Assembly: GCA_025093555.1 (NCBI GenBank)
Contig: JAIWNF010000010.1
Location: forward strand, 248,001-312,000
Direction: 5' to 3'
Source of the DNA: Circinella umbellata
Taxonomy: Eukaryota; Mucoromycota; Mucoromycetes; Mucorales; Lichtheimiaceae
Length of the DNA: 64,000 nt
Under the pieces are notes generated by a model, which made no database searches, was not told the DNA's origin, and saw nothing but the letters and a program-made list of their open reading frames with translations. Below are positions 10,591-23,206 of this stretch, piece after piece. The number at the start of each line of letters is the position of its first letter. Within the stretch, counting starts at the first letter, position 1. A program made the translations under genes and the position numbers.

Positions 10591-11309
10591 TTCTGGTTCT
10601 ACCGATCCTCCTGTCTCTCCATTATCTGGTGATGATGATGACCATGATATCCGTCCCAATATTCCTGAACCCCAATAAATAATAAAGAATAATGCTACAG
10701 CAACAGCTACATAGTAACATAATTGTCGTTGATGACGTTTAGATACCATTCGATTCATGCGACCATATGATTGTTTAAGTGTTTGTCCTAGTCCACCAAA
10801 TGCATTATTCTATTGATAAAGTTTAATTTTCATTATAATACCCTTTTTATAAACTACTGTAAAGAAAAAAAAAGACAAAAACTTACTGATTCATCCAAAA
10901 GTCTTTCTTGATCATTCACATCATTATGCATATCAATAGTGATCTATATATATATGTATATGTATAAAAATATTACAAAAAGATCACTGATGAACCAAAT
11001 TTCTCTTGGATGAAGAAAATCACACCTTCCTTATATCTTTCTCTTTTGTTTTGTTGAATTCAGTCTTACGTTTTTTAATGCGGATAATTTGTTACCAAGT
11101 TCATTCATGCGAACGTCGTTTTGTTGTTCAAAAACATACCCATTATTATTATTATTATCGGATTTTGATTGACTCGATTCACCGCGATTAGACCTGTATT
11201 AATGTTATAATATTAATGTTATAAACAATAAGTAAAATGAACTAAAAATAGATAAAGAATAATATATATATATTAACTCTTTCCTATAAACTCATCTCCC
11301 ATACCACAT
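10585..11309 (-). CDS. BET1: BET1-family Qc-SNARE
   Basis: Exons: 11309-11305, 11193-11070, 10943-10887 and 10809-10585 (411 nt, 136 aa). The first exon encodes only ATGTG and is inferred from a GTATGG donor. The protein has the Bet1/Sft1 plan: a variable N-terminus, a SNARE helix (about residues 35-88) containing LKNITIDMHNDVNDQERLLD, with Gln55 at the ionic zero layer, and a C-terminal membrane anchor (about 92-108, LCYYVAVAVALFFIIYW). Bet1 is a Qc-SNARE on ER-derived vesicles that drives ER-Golgi fusion with Sec22, Bos1 and Sed5. The ~28-residue polar tail after the anchor is longer than the few residues usual in this family. The gene lies tail-side to the repeat region and head-on behind MRC1, on the same strand. 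GS15/Sft1 is an alternative ortholog assignment. Confidence 0.88.
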
Positions 11310-11661
11310 TTTTTTTTGTAGTAATATATAGAGAAAAAAGAGAGATCAACTTTCACTGTGCACTTTTATTATTATTAAAGTCGTACAAAAAGATATGAAG
11401 AAACTCAGGCCCGAAAGTTCTCAAAAATTTGGGTTGGTTTGACTTTGGTAAGAAGTTTTTTCTCTAATAGGTGGATCATTTCATATTCTTCTTTACATAT
11501 CTTTAGAATAGGCATGTTTAAATTTCATTTCTAAAATATGAAGGAAAAGGAAAGAACAAGATATAATAAATTATAGAAGAAAGGTGCTTTACTATTGAAC
11601 TATATAACAATTTCAACAATTTTATATACATAAAAATAAAACAAAATATACATAGGAAAGG
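11310..11661. other. short intergenic spacer between MRC1 and BET1
   Basis: This 352-bp AT-rich spacer holds the MRC1 3' end and the BET1 5' region. Nothing else is visible. Confidence 0.5.
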
Positions 11662-13893
11662 TTATTTGTGTTTCAACATGCTAAGAAGTCTTGGTTGTCG
11701 TTTTTGAACAGGACTCATGTCATCAAGTTGTATATTTTTAGTCGTTGTTTTGGATACCTAGAAAAATTATAAACATTTACAATTAATTATCTTATCTTCA
11801 ACTCTTTTCTATACTCCTTTTGAGATCAGTTACCTTTCTTTCTTTAGTTTGTTTCACTGAAGTCAAACCTCCGCGTGGTCCAGAAGGCTCATTTGATGAT
11901 GATCCTAAACCACTATTGACATTATTTAATAAATGTCGTAATCTGCTCCTTCTTTGAGCACGAGCAGTTGGACTGGCAGTTGGATCATCTCGAACACGTT
12001 CAATAATATCAATTCTTTCGTCATATTCGTCTACCATAGGACTCGTAATCATGCTATATGTTGTCGTGGTTGTTGATTGATCGAATATATTTACATCATC
12101 ATTATCATCATTTTCCTAATAAAACAAACAAACATATATTTTAAGTATTTCTTCTGTTTATCATTGTTATTACTAGTTCTTTTTTTGTTTACCTCTTCAT
12201 CAACGGGTATCTCAATTTCATCTTCTTCGTCACTTTCTAAAATTATGTTGGCCTTGCCCTTAGGTTTATTCTTTTGTTCGGTATCCTCTTCTTCGGCATC
12301 ACTTAGATTGTATGCATCATTTGATTCAGGTAATGGTTGGCCTGACTGTGCAAATGCTCGTGTTTTTGGATTTTTGGCTATATAAATACATGATATTAAG
12401 CTTAATCAAAGTTTCCAAGTACAAAAATATATTGACAATAGATAACAAAAAATGAAAAAGAATGAAAGATTGCTATTTTATCTTTCTTACATAGTAATTC
12501 CAATCCATCTCCAGTTTCTTCCATTAATTTACGACGTCGCTCTGCCGCAGCTAATCGAATTGCAACAAGATCATTATCATTATCATCATAAATATCGAAA
12601 TCATCCAACATAAGACCCATCTCTTTAGCTGCTCGACGTCGACGTAAATCACCACTCATAATATCTTTTAAAAGTCGATCAACCATATGTTTATCTGATT
12701 CTGCTAATTGATTATTTAAGGCTGAACGTAATGCAGCTTCATCCACTTTTTCATCCGTTTTATCTACCAACATATCATCTTTTTCAAACTGATCCAAATG
12801 TTCATCATCACTCATATCTGCACCACCTGCACCATAAAATTCATCTTCAGACTCATCGGCTTCAGCGTCAAGAAAATGATTTTTGCTTTTTTTAGATGGT
12901 TCTTGACGTTGTTCCTAGTTTGTATATATATTTGTATATAATTAGTATATATATATATTTATATATACATTATATTAATCCCATTTTGATTTTGCCTAGT
13001 TAACAGTGAGTAGTATTTTCTTTTGCTTACTTTTGTTGTTAGGGTATCTTTTTTAGTATTATCTTTTAAAAAGTCACTTAATGAAAGACCTCCTTCTTTT
13101 AATTTCTTTGCTCGATCTTTTTCTTCATTGCTTTCTGAATTATTTTCTTCTTCATCGTCATCATCGTCCAAAAGTATTGCATTATTGCGCTTTCTTTTAC
13201 GTTCTTCTATACCAAGACTTGATATTTCTTTATCTGCTTTAGTTCCCGTAGCCGTATCACTCTGATCAAGCATTGTTGCATCTTCACCAAAATCATTATC
13301 TTGTGTCGATTCTTTAGTATCATCTAATAAATCATTTTTCAACGCACTGTCATTATCGACTTTTTCTTGATCTTGATGATCGCTATTATCTTCTTCATCA
13401 TCATCATTAGCATCCTCATCCAATTCTTCTTCATCATCATCATATTCTTCTTCATCCCCAGAATATTCTAAAGGACCCATTTCTTCCTCTTCGGCGGTAA
13501 CATCGACAGCATTGTTTGATTTTTGAGCTTGATTTCCTTTAAGAAAATGCTCCTTTACTTGGAGATCAATAGCCTTGGCTTCTTTTTCTCGTTCCATATG
13601 TTTTTTGGCACGTTCTTCGGGAGTCAAATAATTACCACGAGCACGAGCCTTTTCTTCATATTCTTTACGTATCTTGGCCATATCTTCCATCATCATACTT
13701 TGTAATCGTTTGTTTAAATCACGATGGGTGACAGTGGTTTTTCGTTTAGGTGATGATTTCCAAAATTGTGAAGGATGTCGTGCTTGTTCAGGAGATGCTA
13801 ATTCAAATCCACGTTTAGAAGGGCCACCAACAATTTCAACATCACTATCATCATCTTCTAAAAATGCCATCATTGCTTGTTGTCGTCGATCTA

Positions 13894-13932
<39 letters not shown>

Positions 13933-15043
13933 GCTGCTGCTGCTGTTGTGATGGATTGATTGTACTAAAACATGATATTACCGTTATTTTAAGTTTCTCT
14001 TTTTTTTTGTCTTTCTTTTATTATTTTCTTGGTCTTGAAAAATTCCATTTTATTTCCATCCGTTCTAACATGAAACAAAATACATACCTAGATTGTACCA
14101 TATCATTGGATTCCTCATCCTCAGATTTAGCTTCTCTTCGTTCTTTAATCTTTTCTACTGCACCACCAATCATTAGTTTTTTCGTACGAGGTTGTAATCG
14201 AGCAGAAACAGAACGAGCAATCCGTTGATTTTCTTGATGCATTAATAATTCAGCTTTTTTGGACATTTGGCGTTTTGGTGGTCGATCACGTCTTCTTGTT
14301 GTAGAACTTTCTTCATCATCACTACTACTATCATCACCACCACTACTACTACTACTACTTTTATCTCGCTTGTCATTATTATCACCAACTTCTTCTTCTC
14401 CAGATTTAGGTGTCTTTTTTTTACGTTGTCGTGGAACAGTAGTTTTTTTCGGTATACGTTTTTTCTTTTGTTGTGATTGTTGTTGTCGTCGACGACTAGG
14501 TGACTTTGTTACTGGATCATCATCACCACTACTACTATAATCACTATGTTGATCAAGAAAATTGATTGTTTTCTTTTTCTTGTTTGTTGCCATGGTTGAA
14601 GCTGTTGGAGTTGTTGGTACTGGTGCTGTTTTTAACATTTCTTGAATAGCAGGTGCTTTCACAGCTGCTGGTGTACGAAACAATGCATTGTCTCTAATCA
14701 AATCATCGTCATCACTGTCGTCATCGTCTTCGTCCATACCGTCTTTTGTCAATGTTGTGTCACGCATAAGTCGTTTTAACTTAGCAGGTAAATTAAGATT
14801 ATCATAACCACCAAAAGAAGAATCGAGATCGTCATCGGAATCAGATAAGTTTCCTATTCTTAATGGTGTTTTATCATTTTGGTTGTTTGTACTCATTGGT
14901 TCAGGGGTATTATGCTGATCGATACTATCATTATCAGAATCAGATAAATTCATAGCTTCAAAACGTTTAGAATTATCATGGGTTGTTATTGTTGTTATTG
15001 GAGAATTGGATTCTGCATTAGGGCGATTAGGTGATATATCCAT
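11662..15043 (-). CDS. MRC1: MRC1/Claspin replication-checkpoint mediator, 958 aa
   Basis: Exons: 15043-14088, 13964-13031, 12914-12491, 12377-12193, 12115-11834 and 11757-11662 (2877 nt, 958 aa). The protein is highly charged, with Asp/Glu/Ser-rich stretches. Exon 1 ends with a KKAELLMHQENQRIARSVSA segment typical of Mrc1. Exon 2 opens with a polyglutamine run (CAA/CAG repeats, 13899-13955). Exon 3 has the MRC1-like core: DEFYGAGGAD, then an acidic linker, then DRLLKDIMSGDLRRRRAAKE. The short C-terminal exon encodes SPVQKRQPRLLSMLKHK. Mrc1 travels with the replisome (Tof1-Csm3, Pol epsilon, MCM) and relays the Mec1/ATR signal to the Rad53/Cds1 kinase in the nucleus. Length is close to fungal orthologs. 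SQ/TQ sites are few. The polyQ run is in frame and probably length-variable. Confidence 0.9.
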
Positions 15044-15199
15044 TTTATGTGTAAAAAAAAAGATATCACGAGGAAGTTCAAAAAAAAAAAAATAATTGCT
15101 GGACGCGAATGAAAAAAAAAAAGAGACGCGCTTGTGCGCGCCCAGAACACAAAAAACTAGAAATAGTTTCCAAACGTAATCCCAGCGACATAAAACTAG

Positions 15200-16110
15200 T
15201 AGATAATATTTTACATCTATGATGAATTATCGAAATGGTGCTTGAAACTTTTGTATTCATGGAAATGTTTATCATCGGATAGGATCACTATTTCCAAATT
15301 ATAATACAGCCACACCAGCATTCGCCCAAATTTTACGCTGATTGTCCTACTACTGAACTTCAAAATCGTCAAACCATACTTGCAATCACGGTATTGAACT
15401 CTGAGACACTGTAACAATTTGAAAATATAATGCACCAAGTGAACTCTTTTGTTCAATCATTGAAGCAAATAACATACATTGCTCACAATGAATACCTAGA
15501 TTCAGTGCAAACGATTATCAGAGCAGAAAGTATTCCTGATGCACGTAGATACCATAGACCCATTGAATTAGAGATTGGTATTATTCTTATTGTGGAAAAT
15601 AATGGCGAAACTGTTAATAGACGTGATATTGTTGCGAGAACGGATCTGATTCGCTTTATTTAACACAGTAACGAGATATAGCGCCATTATGATACACTTC
15701 ATTACGTATTGATTTTCTCTGAAGGCATGATACAGCAAAAAGTTGTATTTGAAACGATTTCTTTGTGCATTACATTAACTGTGAAAATTAAGTGATGAAG
15801 GTTGGACTATTGTAGCATGTTCCGATAATGAAATAATTATAGTAATCCAATGATAAAAATATTGTTAAATGTTCCGTCGAGATAATGATGAAATGAGTTG
15901 CACTACTTTGGAAAACTTTTCCAGCAATATATTGTGGATATGTACGCAAATATGGAATTCAACAACCTATTACGTATATATTCGCCTAAACCAATCACGA
16001 TTACGTTCTGACCTCTATATTAATGTTGCTGATGGTGTTCTATCGGGTGATAATGATATGAGTAATGCTGGTCGTCGATACATCTTACCTTATATACGTA
16101 TATAATATTA
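15200..16110 (+). mobile_element. Helitron remnant: N-terminal helicase-like (Helitron_like_N) domain, decayed
   Basis: On the plus strand, successive frames give the region upstream of the Rep domain in Helitron proteins. The pieces are a NVYHRIGSLFPNYN segment (about 15260-15300), then TELQNRQTILA, then MHQVNSFVQSLKQI (15430 on), then RRDIVARTDLIRF (to 15660), then RHYDTLHYVLIFSEG (about 15677-15725), then IRLNQSRLRSDLY...VADGV and GRRYILP (15970-16090). The order and spacing match the family, but stops and frameshifts separate the pieces, so the copy is dead. It sits between MRC1 and UAP1 and is a different fragment, in the opposite orientation, from the one at 1.9-3.1 kb. No HUH motif survives. 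Confidence 0.85.
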
Positions 16111-16879
16111 TCAAGCACCAAGAGTTATTGAAAGACGTACTAGTATATGTTCAGGGTCTTTATTATGATCTGTAATGTAGTAAATTTTTAAACGTACAGG
16201 ACGGCAGGATAGTAAAGCAGGGTTAATGGCATGACACAACCGAACACAGCGGAGCCAACTTAAACACAGGATGGCACGACTTTTAGTTGCTGTCATTAAA
16301 TAGACCTCTTTATCAGCTAGTAATTGCCTGCTTTAATTCCGCAGATGCAAAAGTACACTAGTCGAATGGTTGAAAAACATGATACCACGTGTATAATTTG
16401 TTCGGAAAACAAATGTGTCATATGTATCTTAATAGCAAATAAACAAAAAAGATACATGAAAGAAAGGACTTTAGTTCAAACAATGATAAATAAATAATAA
16501 AAAATTGCAACTTAATAACAAAATATTTGTTAATGTTTGAATAATTTTGTTGAAACAAAATCTTTATATTTTCAGAGAGGGGGTGAAACAAAGGTATCAA
16601 AACAATTCTACTACGACAAGTATACGTAAACGAAGTGAAGAATGGGAAAAAAAAAGAACAGAAAAGACAGAAAAAAAAGCACGGTTATAAAAATGAGTTT
16701 AAAGAATACGGGAAATATAGAGAGGGAGAGAGAGAGAGAGAGTGAAATAAGATGCTATTGATTGTTGTATGAGGAAAAGAAAGATGTTGTTTTTTTATAT
16801 ATATAAGGGAAAAAGAAGTAACTCTTTTTGCTTTTTTCAGGGGGGTATAAGAAAAAGCTATAATCCTTTCTCATCCTCT
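16111..16879. other. intergenic, UAP1 3' side
   Basis: Bases 16111-16350 may be the tail of the Helitron relic, but no family motif can be read with confidence. The rest is AT-rich 3'-flanking sequence with a short (GA)n run near 16720-16742. No gene is seen. Confidence 0.5.
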
Positions 16880-18663
16880 TTATTTGCAAGCATTAATTAA
16901 ATCTTCTCTTGTTTCGATGATGGCAGGTACTTGGATGGTCTTACCATCAACAATATCACGTAAACCTTCACCAGAATAAGAAACCCAAGAAGAAATTTCA
17001 AATTCGACCTTTTCACAGTCATCTACGTTTTCACCAACAACCTTACCACCAGCAGCTTCAATGAAGCGAATATGTTGAGCAATGATATCACGTCGGGAAG
17101 TTTCAGGGCAATCTGCACCAGCACCTGGAGCATTCTTTAATGGAGAGAATTCATCCTTACGGTCGACTTCGAGGACAGAAAAGTTGTTTGCGTAGGGGAA
17201 GACATCAAAAACAAAGCATTCGAGTTTCATACCACTGTTAGCCTTGGGAGTAATTTGTTCACCTGTCTCCAAATCGACATGCTTGATCTTCTTCTTGGCA
17301 ATATGATATTCCAATTCGGAAGCAAAGGATGGCACGCGTTCCAAAAATTCAGTAGAGAAGAAATGATTGGCAATGTTGGCTGCACCAAAGGCCAAAGAAC
17401 CATCTTCACGGCGTTTCTCGGAAACTTCTTGAGAAATTTCTGAGTATTCAACAACGCCATAACGACCGTTACGAAGGCAAACAACACCTACAGGTTCTTC
17501 AGGGGAAGTCTTGACGGCTACCTTGACACCACAATCAGTGTTCTTGGAAACAGAGTAACCAATGAATGCAGGGTCAGCAACACGGGCCAAACAGTTGTCA
17601 ACACAGTAACAGTGGGAGTATAAGATACCACGTTCTTTGAGTGACTGAATGACACCGGTATTTTGGACAGCAGCATAGATACCACCGTTACCATCAGGGG
17701 CAATAGCAACCTAATAAACATATCCCGCATACGCGTAATCCCTTGCATTAGTTTTCCCGTTTTTTTTCCTAGCTTTTGCCACACTATATATATACATATA
17801 AACAAAAAAAAAAAAGGGAAAAGAAACTTACCTTGCCCTTGGATTCCAAAATAATCTTTCCTTCAAAGGTCAAACAAGGCAAAGTACCTGTATAATAATA
17901 ATAGTATGGATTGAATATTTTTTATGTGAGTTATCTTTATATGCATACATAAAATAACGTAATAGTCATAATATACGTAATCCCTCCCCCCCCTTTTTTT
18001 TCCCCTCCCTCCTTGTTTTTTTTTCTAATTTCTTTATTTACCTTGTTGGAAAAAGATGACGTTTTCTTCCTTGAGACCGAAAAAGTTATTTTCCTTGAAA
18101 AAGTTGTAAGTATTTGCATGGGTTGGACCAGATGTCATGATATACCAAGGAATGATACTTTCAGTTTGATCACTAGGTTTCTTATATTGACGTGCAATAT
18201 CTTGAAGACGTAAGATACGTTCTGCTTGAAGTTGGAACAAGCTTTTACCAGATGGTAACTTGATGTCATAACAACCCTTGGGAGCACTAGAACCCAAGCG
18301 AGTACCTTGACCACCTGCCATCAAAATGACAGCTACTTTACCTTGTGCAATTTGTTTAAGGCCCAAAGTTTCCCATTTCTTAACGGTTTCTGGAGAAGCC
18401 TTGATGACGGAATCAAACACGTCGTCAGGTAATTGTTCGACAGATGCTTCTTGGTTTTGCTTGTCAGCTTCGGCACCTTCAATAGCCTTGGTATAGATTT
18501 GGTTAACACGTTCAACATCAAGTGCAGCTAACTGATCGTATAATTCGCGTTGTTCAGTAGGAGCCAATTGATCAAAGAATTGGAAAACGTGACCTTGACC
18601 AGCTTGTTCATAACGAACTCTCAAGGCTTGAATTTCGGATTCATGAATGTCACTAACGGTCAT
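16880..18663 (-). CDS. UAP1: UDP-N-acetylglucosamine pyrophosphorylase, 502 aa
   Basis: Exons: 18663-18042, 17887-17832 and 17710-16880 (1509 nt, 502 aa). The enzyme makes UDP-GlcNAc from UTP and GlcNAc-1-phosphate in the cytosol, the precursor for chitin/chitosan, N-glycans and GPI anchors. The nucleotide-binding signature is at residues about 114-124 (LMAGGQGTRLG), followed by APKGCYDIKLPSGKSLFQ, which separates UAP from UDP-glucose pyrophosphorylases. Exon 3 starts VAIAPDGNGGIY, and further on come the conserved NHFFSTEFLE and KLECFVFDVFPYA segments. Length matches eukaryotic UAP1 (about 480-505). The upstream 300 bp contain pyrimidine and purine tracts, including (CT)n near 18830-18844. 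The gene is complete with no oddities; the spliced start is the only ATG that fits. Confidence 0.95.
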
Positions 18664-21600
18664 ATTGAATGTAAAGTGTATATGTGTTTGCTCAAGGAAA
18701 GATGATGGGGGTGGTGATGATTTTTCTTTAAAGAAAAAAGTGATGAAAGTAAAGAAAAGAAAGTAGAAAAAAAAGAAAAAGAGGCCAGAACCTTTATTTA
18801 AAGTTATATGAGTTTTTTTAGATTTATTCTCTCTCTCTCTCTCTAATATGCGTGTTTTTTTTCTTATTGTGCCTTGCAGTGTGTGCGTGCGTGTAATGAT
18901 TTCTTATTCTGTCAAGTTCCCCTCATCCCAAAAAAAGTTATTCCACGGAACGGAGTTTTTTCTTCACTAATTTGAGTTACACTAAACCGATTTTTATTTT
19001 TATCTCTCTCTCTCCGCAAATAGCTTCTTTATTATTATAATTATACTCAATTTATTATTATTTATGATCTTGTTGTTGTTGTTATAGCATGATAACATAT
19101 AATTTTTCTTTTTTATATTTTAATTGATGCAGGAGTGAAAAATGAGATAAACAAGTAAAGAAGCGATGTTTAAAATATCAATTAATCGATCGTGTCTTTC
19201 AGATTCTTCTTTTTGTAAGTAAAATAAAAAATTATTCACGGGCCATCAAATGCTATATTTATCTTATTTTTCAATTACAGGTAAGGAAACTCGAGATTTT
19301 GTTTATGATCCTTCTCATCACCATCGTGATAAACTATTAGTGTCTTTGTTTGCTGAGTAAATAATTATATATGCTTTGTTTCTTCACTCTTCTGGGGGTG
19401 ACCATCTTGTTGAAACTGCTGTCAAAAATAGACTATTTGATTTATATATAATATGCTACGTTACTTTTTTCCCTTGGTAGCAGCACTTTTCTAGTAACAA
19501 AAGTCATGCGAAATTAAAAAATGCTACTACACTTTTTTTTTGCTATCAAACTATAATAAAGTAACTTATCATAAAGATCTTCCAATCTTTTGATTAACAT
19601 AATATACTAATGTTTCGCTGGTTTTGAAATAACTAAAGCTTTTTGATCGAATGCTGTTGTAACACATTTTTTTTTGTTAAAGAAACATGCAACTATCTTA
19701 ATTACGTGCATAAACAATTAATTATTATCATATTTAAATAAATCAATATAATGTTGTCAATAACTTATCAAAGAATAAATAACTTTTTAATCATAAATAA
19801 TGTTGTTTTATTCAATTTTAGTTTGCTAATTAAAAATACGGTTTCTTTGTTATTCATTTTTAGTGATAAAAATGATATACAGAACTTATATCATTGGCCC
19901 GGATTTTTAATTTATTTTCTGAATCATAAAAGGAAACAGAGAGAGGTGTCACGTCCATTTGGAAAACAATAGCAGAATCCATATATAGAACATAAACTCC
20001 CAGGTATCAACTCGTCACTAATGATATCACTATTCTTTATCCGTTAATTATGACCTACTTCTTTTTTTCTCTGAGAAATTTCTCATTGATGTTTTTTTTT
20101 CGAGGTTATTTACCGTTTATAAGCATAGGAAGTTATAGAGTTAAATAATATGTATACAAATGCTTAAATCATTTTTCTTTATTGGAAGTGAGTAGCCGCT
20201 TTTTATTACTCATGTACTAATATGACAACTCAAATATATAAAAAAGAGATGATATAAACTTATGAATGATGTAGTTAATTGATCTTTAAATAGACATCAC
20301 CATAAAAAATGACCAACAGCATATACGTGGCACAAACATTTATCGATGATAAAAAGAAGAAAAAAGGTAAGAAGGCATGTCAACATTATTGCTCCCTGTT
20401 TTTATTCATATCATTTTAAGGTAGTGTGGTATAAATTTAGAATCATAAATATGCCAAAAAGAAAACGTGCACGAGATAATAACAGTATCAGCAATTAATT
20501 CTTCCAATTGAAAAATGCCCAGTGGTAGTTTTAAAGAGCACCTATGATTTCTGCGATGGGGAGGACTATCAGATTGACGCAATTTTGGCGTTGGAAATTT
20601 TATGAATTTGAGTAGAGCCATTATTAACTTGGAGAATTAATATGCAATACTGAAAACACTCGCTAGTCATAATCAATTATTGAAAATGAATAAAAAAAAA
20701 GCTGGTACTGAAATATATCTAGCCCGTGGTGACTAATAATTACTCGCGTCCATCCCTTGTTCACTTCTCATCCATTTTTTTTTTATTCCTGCTCGTGTTT
20801 TTTGAGGGTGGGGAGGATTTGGGTCCAAAGAATGACCCCATGTGCGTGAACGGGAAATCACAACAATTTGCTCGATGTTGGACTTAGGTATATACGAAAA
20901 CGTACCTGCAAATATATATATGGTGATAAAGAACCACATCGATGAGTTTGTCAGCAATGCTTTTCTCATCACCGGTCTTCGTAAAGAGACAATCCATGAA
21001 CAAAACGATGTGTCTTATTCTCTTTCATTTCCAAATAATTTATGACCTGCATTAAACTACCATTTTTAGGTGTGGTGTAAAACGTTTGATGTGGCGCAAC
21101 ATTTTATACACTTTTAAGATTATGTGTTGCTTTGACCCCTTTTACATAACAAAAAAATAGCAATAGTAACACTTATACGTAGTATATTTAACATGGCTTA
21201 ACAATTATTTTCTTTTTTTAGAAGTAGATATACTTGTTTTCATATTTTATTTTGTTTTCCGTCGCGTTTTCTTTGTGTGTTTGCGTACCGTTTTGTTTAC
21301 ACATATGAGATTGTTTGCAAATTAATTTATGATCTATACTTTTAATCAATAATAATGAGCGTGCCCTTACATATACGTATCTTTAAAAAGACGTTTATTA
21401 ACCGTATCGCAATATATGCAATTCTATATGTATAGTATTATCTAAGCATCTCATTTTTAATTATTTTAATTCTCGGTCATGTCCAAGAATGAAACCCCCT
21501 TCTGGTATAATTTTTTGTGACAACGTAGGACATTTAGATAAGTCTTTTAACGCCTCTTCCAATGTCCAAACTCACTATATTACTTGTTGATACTCTCAGT

Positions 21601-23206
21601 CTAACATGAAGTATATGATAGTATCATCGCTCTTTATCTTTTTTTTTAATGGAACTAAATAAAAATACGCCTCGTTCCGCACATACAAAAAATAATTACG
21701 TAAATCATCCAAATCAAATAATTTTGAAAAGATTTGAGGTTAGAAAAACGTAGGGGATCAATGTAAACATTTTAGTTTTGGTAGATTTATACATATTTGA
21801 ACTTATAATTTGACTTCATGGTTAGGAATAAACATGTGTATAGTGCTTAAAAATAGAAAACTACCAAGGAGGGTACCCGTATAGTAACCCAACTATTGGT
21901 TAATTCCTGTTTATTACTCGATTTATTCCAGAATAACTTGTAAATCGGTTTTTTATTATATGAAATCGTCATATGATATGATGTATATAAAGTATATAAT
22001 CCTGGCAAGTCTATCTTTTTACTACTGAATAGCCTAGCATGCTAGTATATAATTACTATGACTAAAACAAGACTACACTAAAATGTGATGAATTATTAAT
22101 AATACGTACATGGTATTTGTATAGTAGGAAACAAGGATGTGGCGAAACAAAACAAACACCACAGCAACACTCAAATAACGATGATTTTTTTTACAGTATG
22201 CTTTTATTGAACAAAAATAGTTATTTCACTCATTCCTTTTCATAGCTCTAGAAAAACCAATAACTATTTTATGTTTCGTTAAAATTAACTTTGATTTTTA
22301 TACATATATGTTAAATGTTATATCAAGTGCACATATCATTTTAACAGTGGTTGTAAAATTTATATTGGGTTTATTTCTTTGTACTCAGTTTTTTATACAC
22401 ATACACAGGTAAAGGAGAGACTATACGAAAAGCAAAGAAAAGGTCAACAAGATTTAAAGAATTCCCCCTTACATATCCCTTATCCAAGTTTTTGGTGGGT
22501 TAAAATTTTCTTGCTGGATTCTTATGAGTATACAAGGTAAAATAAGTATAGATTTCAAACGTTGGCCACATGGAAAACAGAGATTCTTCTTTTATTCTCT
22601 GCAATTTTAAAAAAAGCAAAAAATGCACTGACTCTCTCCTCCACTATGCACAAGCATGAAGAACCTCCTTATTTTTCTTCCTGTTTTTCTCAATGTCGAC
22701 GTTCTATAAATACTCAAAAATTAGCGTATCACATTTATGTTATAAATGTAGAAGCCTTGAATCAAAATAATTATACAATTATGTTTAGTATAAAACCCCA
22801 AACTGTTTTTATTTTATCATTAAAACTCGTGTTACACTCTAAATCTATAATACAGTTGCTTTTTTACATGTTTTCTTCGAATGTCCTGTTGTTAATGGCA
22901 AAACGGATATTCAGATATCACTCTCCGACAAAGAAAATCCCCCCTCGCACCCCTTTTTTTTCCAGGCAAATACATATATTTTTTGTTTAATTAAGATTTC
23001 GCAGTTGTTATTATAGACTATTTGGTATTAATATGCAAAAATATAAAGAAAAAAAGGTCCAGCCCGAAAGAAAAAATAAAGAGAGAGAGAGTAAAATATG
23101 TGTGTATATATAATTATGTATATGGGTGTGGGTGTGTACGGGAAATTGATAATACAAGAAAAAAGATGGAAAGGTTATATTATTATTATCTTTTTTCTGA
23201 ATTGTT
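18664..23206. other. 4.5-kb stretch without a confident gene
   Basis: AT-rich throughout. The first ~350 bp are the UAP1 promoter region. A small spliced reading at 19166-19360 is listed separately. Plus-strand 20842-21045 and minus-strand readings between 20406 and 20972 are open for 60-80 codons, but I recognise no family in them. A (GTGT)-rich stretch lies near 18880. No RNA gene or transposon was recognised. Confidence 0.45.
19166..19360 (+). CDS. possible small spliced ORF, 42 aa, unknown
   Basis: Exon 19166-19214 starts at ATG and runs to a GTAAGT donor. Exon 19281-19360 follows a TTTTTCAATTACAG acceptor. Joined, they give a 42-residue frame containing FCKETRDFVYDPSHHHRDKL and ending in TAA. 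The canonical splice sites, a pyrimidine-rich acceptor tract and frame agreement support it weakly. It is unrecognised and may instead be the first exons of a longer gene or a chance reading. Confidence 0.22.

Noticed and set aside
14259..14540. Serine/leucine-rich plus-strand reading frames over 13.0-14.5 kb
   Set aside because: They are antisense shadows of the Asp/Ser-rich MRC1 exons.
16111..16296. 61-codon minus-strand frame as a gene
   Set aside because: It lies at the edge of the Helitron relic, has no family match and is probably antisense debris.
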